Source of the DNA: an uncultured Clostridia bacterium
GTDB lineage: Bacteria > Bacillota > Clostridia > UMGS1810
Direction of reading: 5' to 3'
Assembly (NCBI GenBank): GCA_937959315.1
Contig: CALGRC010000049.1
Coordinates: forward strand, 1-7,125
DNA length: 7,125 nucleotides
This document shows positions 6,731-7,125 of this stretch, one piece after another. Within the stretch, counting starts at the first letter, position 1. Every line of letters starts with the position of its first letter. Below the pieces are notes generated by a model. The model did no database searches. It had not been told where the DNA came from and saw only the letters and a program-made list of their open reading frames with translations. Position numbers and translations under genes: made by a program.

Positions 6731-7125
6731 ATGAGTCAACGGGGGCGGGGATTCAAATTGAAATTTCAGCGTTTTTCCGGCAGGACAGATAGAACGCGCA
6801 GCATTTACAGCCAGTGGCTGTTTTCCTACACATTGGTATTGGTCCTGCCGGTGGCGCTTTCCGTTTTCTTTTATTTTCAAAGCGTGGACATGATGCGGTC
6901 AGAAATTGAACGTGCCAATGCGGCTATGCTGCGGCAGACCCAGCAGGCGATTGACGGCCGGCTGGGGGAAGTGCAGCGCACTGCGCTGCAGGTGGCAATG
7001 AACCCGCGTATTTTGCAGGCGGTTACCAGTGAAGGGCAGGACGCCGCTACGCGGATGCGGTACTATAATGCCATGATTGAACTCAAATATGCTGTTTTGA
7101 ACAATTCTTTTGTGGAAGAGTTCTA
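6731..7125 (+). CDS. Membrane-anchored sensor/regulator, N-terminal part (probable AraC-family with Cache-like sensor; 3' truncated)
   Basis: The frame is open from ATG 6731 to the window end, giving 131 codons plus two bases. Residues 1-28 are rich in Arg/Lys, about 29-49 form one clear transmembrane helix (W-L-F-S-Y-T-L-V-L-V-L-P...), and the rest starts an extracellular domain (E-I-E-R-A-N, L-R-Q-T-Q-Q-A-I-D-x-R-L, N-P-R-I-L). The charge pattern puts the N-terminus in the cytoplasm. The layout and these motifs resemble Paenibacillus/Clostridia AraC-family regulators with a Cache-like sensor between two membrane helices and a C-terminal helix-turn-helix; a YesM-type histidine kinase is the main alternative, and the deciding C-terminus is missing. 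The previous stop is only two bases away and no good Shine-Dalgarno precedes the ATG, so translation may be coupled; TTG 6758, seven bases after GGGG (6747-6750), is an alternative start that keeps the membrane helix. Confidence 0.85.
   Translation, partial: MSQRGRGFKLKFQRFSGRTDRTRSIYSQWLFSYTLVLVLPVALSVFFYFQSVDMMRSEIERANAAMLRQTQQAIDGRLGEVQRTALQVAMNPRILQAVTSEGQDAATRMRYYNAMIELKYAVLNNSFVEEF

Overview
The window looks like the end of a draft or metagenome contig from a Gram-positive anaerobe of the Clostridia, possibly a gut or polysaccharide-degrading member of the Oscillospirales/Christensenellales type. This rests on S-layer homology (SLH) domains, secreted LamG-like lectin-fold proteins, a membrane-anchored sensor-regulator of the Cache/AraC type, strong GGAGG ribosome binding sites, and a base composition that looks slightly above half GC by eye. 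The assignment is by family resemblance only; there is no rRNA or marker gene.

Layout, all on the + strand. Bases 1-25 are not genomic: they match the 3' end of the Illumina TruSeq read-1 adapter, so the genome begins at base 26. Bases 26-972 are the C-terminal part of a LamG-like secreted protein whose start lies off the contig. After 30 nt comes a complete 1028-residue secreted protein (1003-4089) with a signal peptide, LamG-like fold, Ig-like domains, three tandem helical repeats, a Ser/Gly linker and three C-terminal SLH domains. After 41 nt comes an 865-residue protein (4131-6728) with an export signal, three N-terminal SLH-type domains and a long beta-rich body. Two bases later a fourth gene starts (6731) and runs off the right edge: a positively charged N-terminus, one transmembrane helix and the start of an extracellular sensor domain.

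The short gaps, shared strand and lack of any visible terminator suggest one operon. My reading is a cell-surface module: two paralogous LamG proteins and two SLH proteins that could sit on the cell wall, followed by a membrane sensor that may report on an extracellular substrate or on envelope state. No CRISPR array, tRNA, rRNA, insertion sequence or phage gene is visible. Nothing here is demonstrably a new system. The points most worth following are the shared domain closing in an F-[LW]-W-D motif, the helical triple repeat, the unusual SLH/beta-repeat protein, and the coupling of surface proteins to a sensor-regulator.
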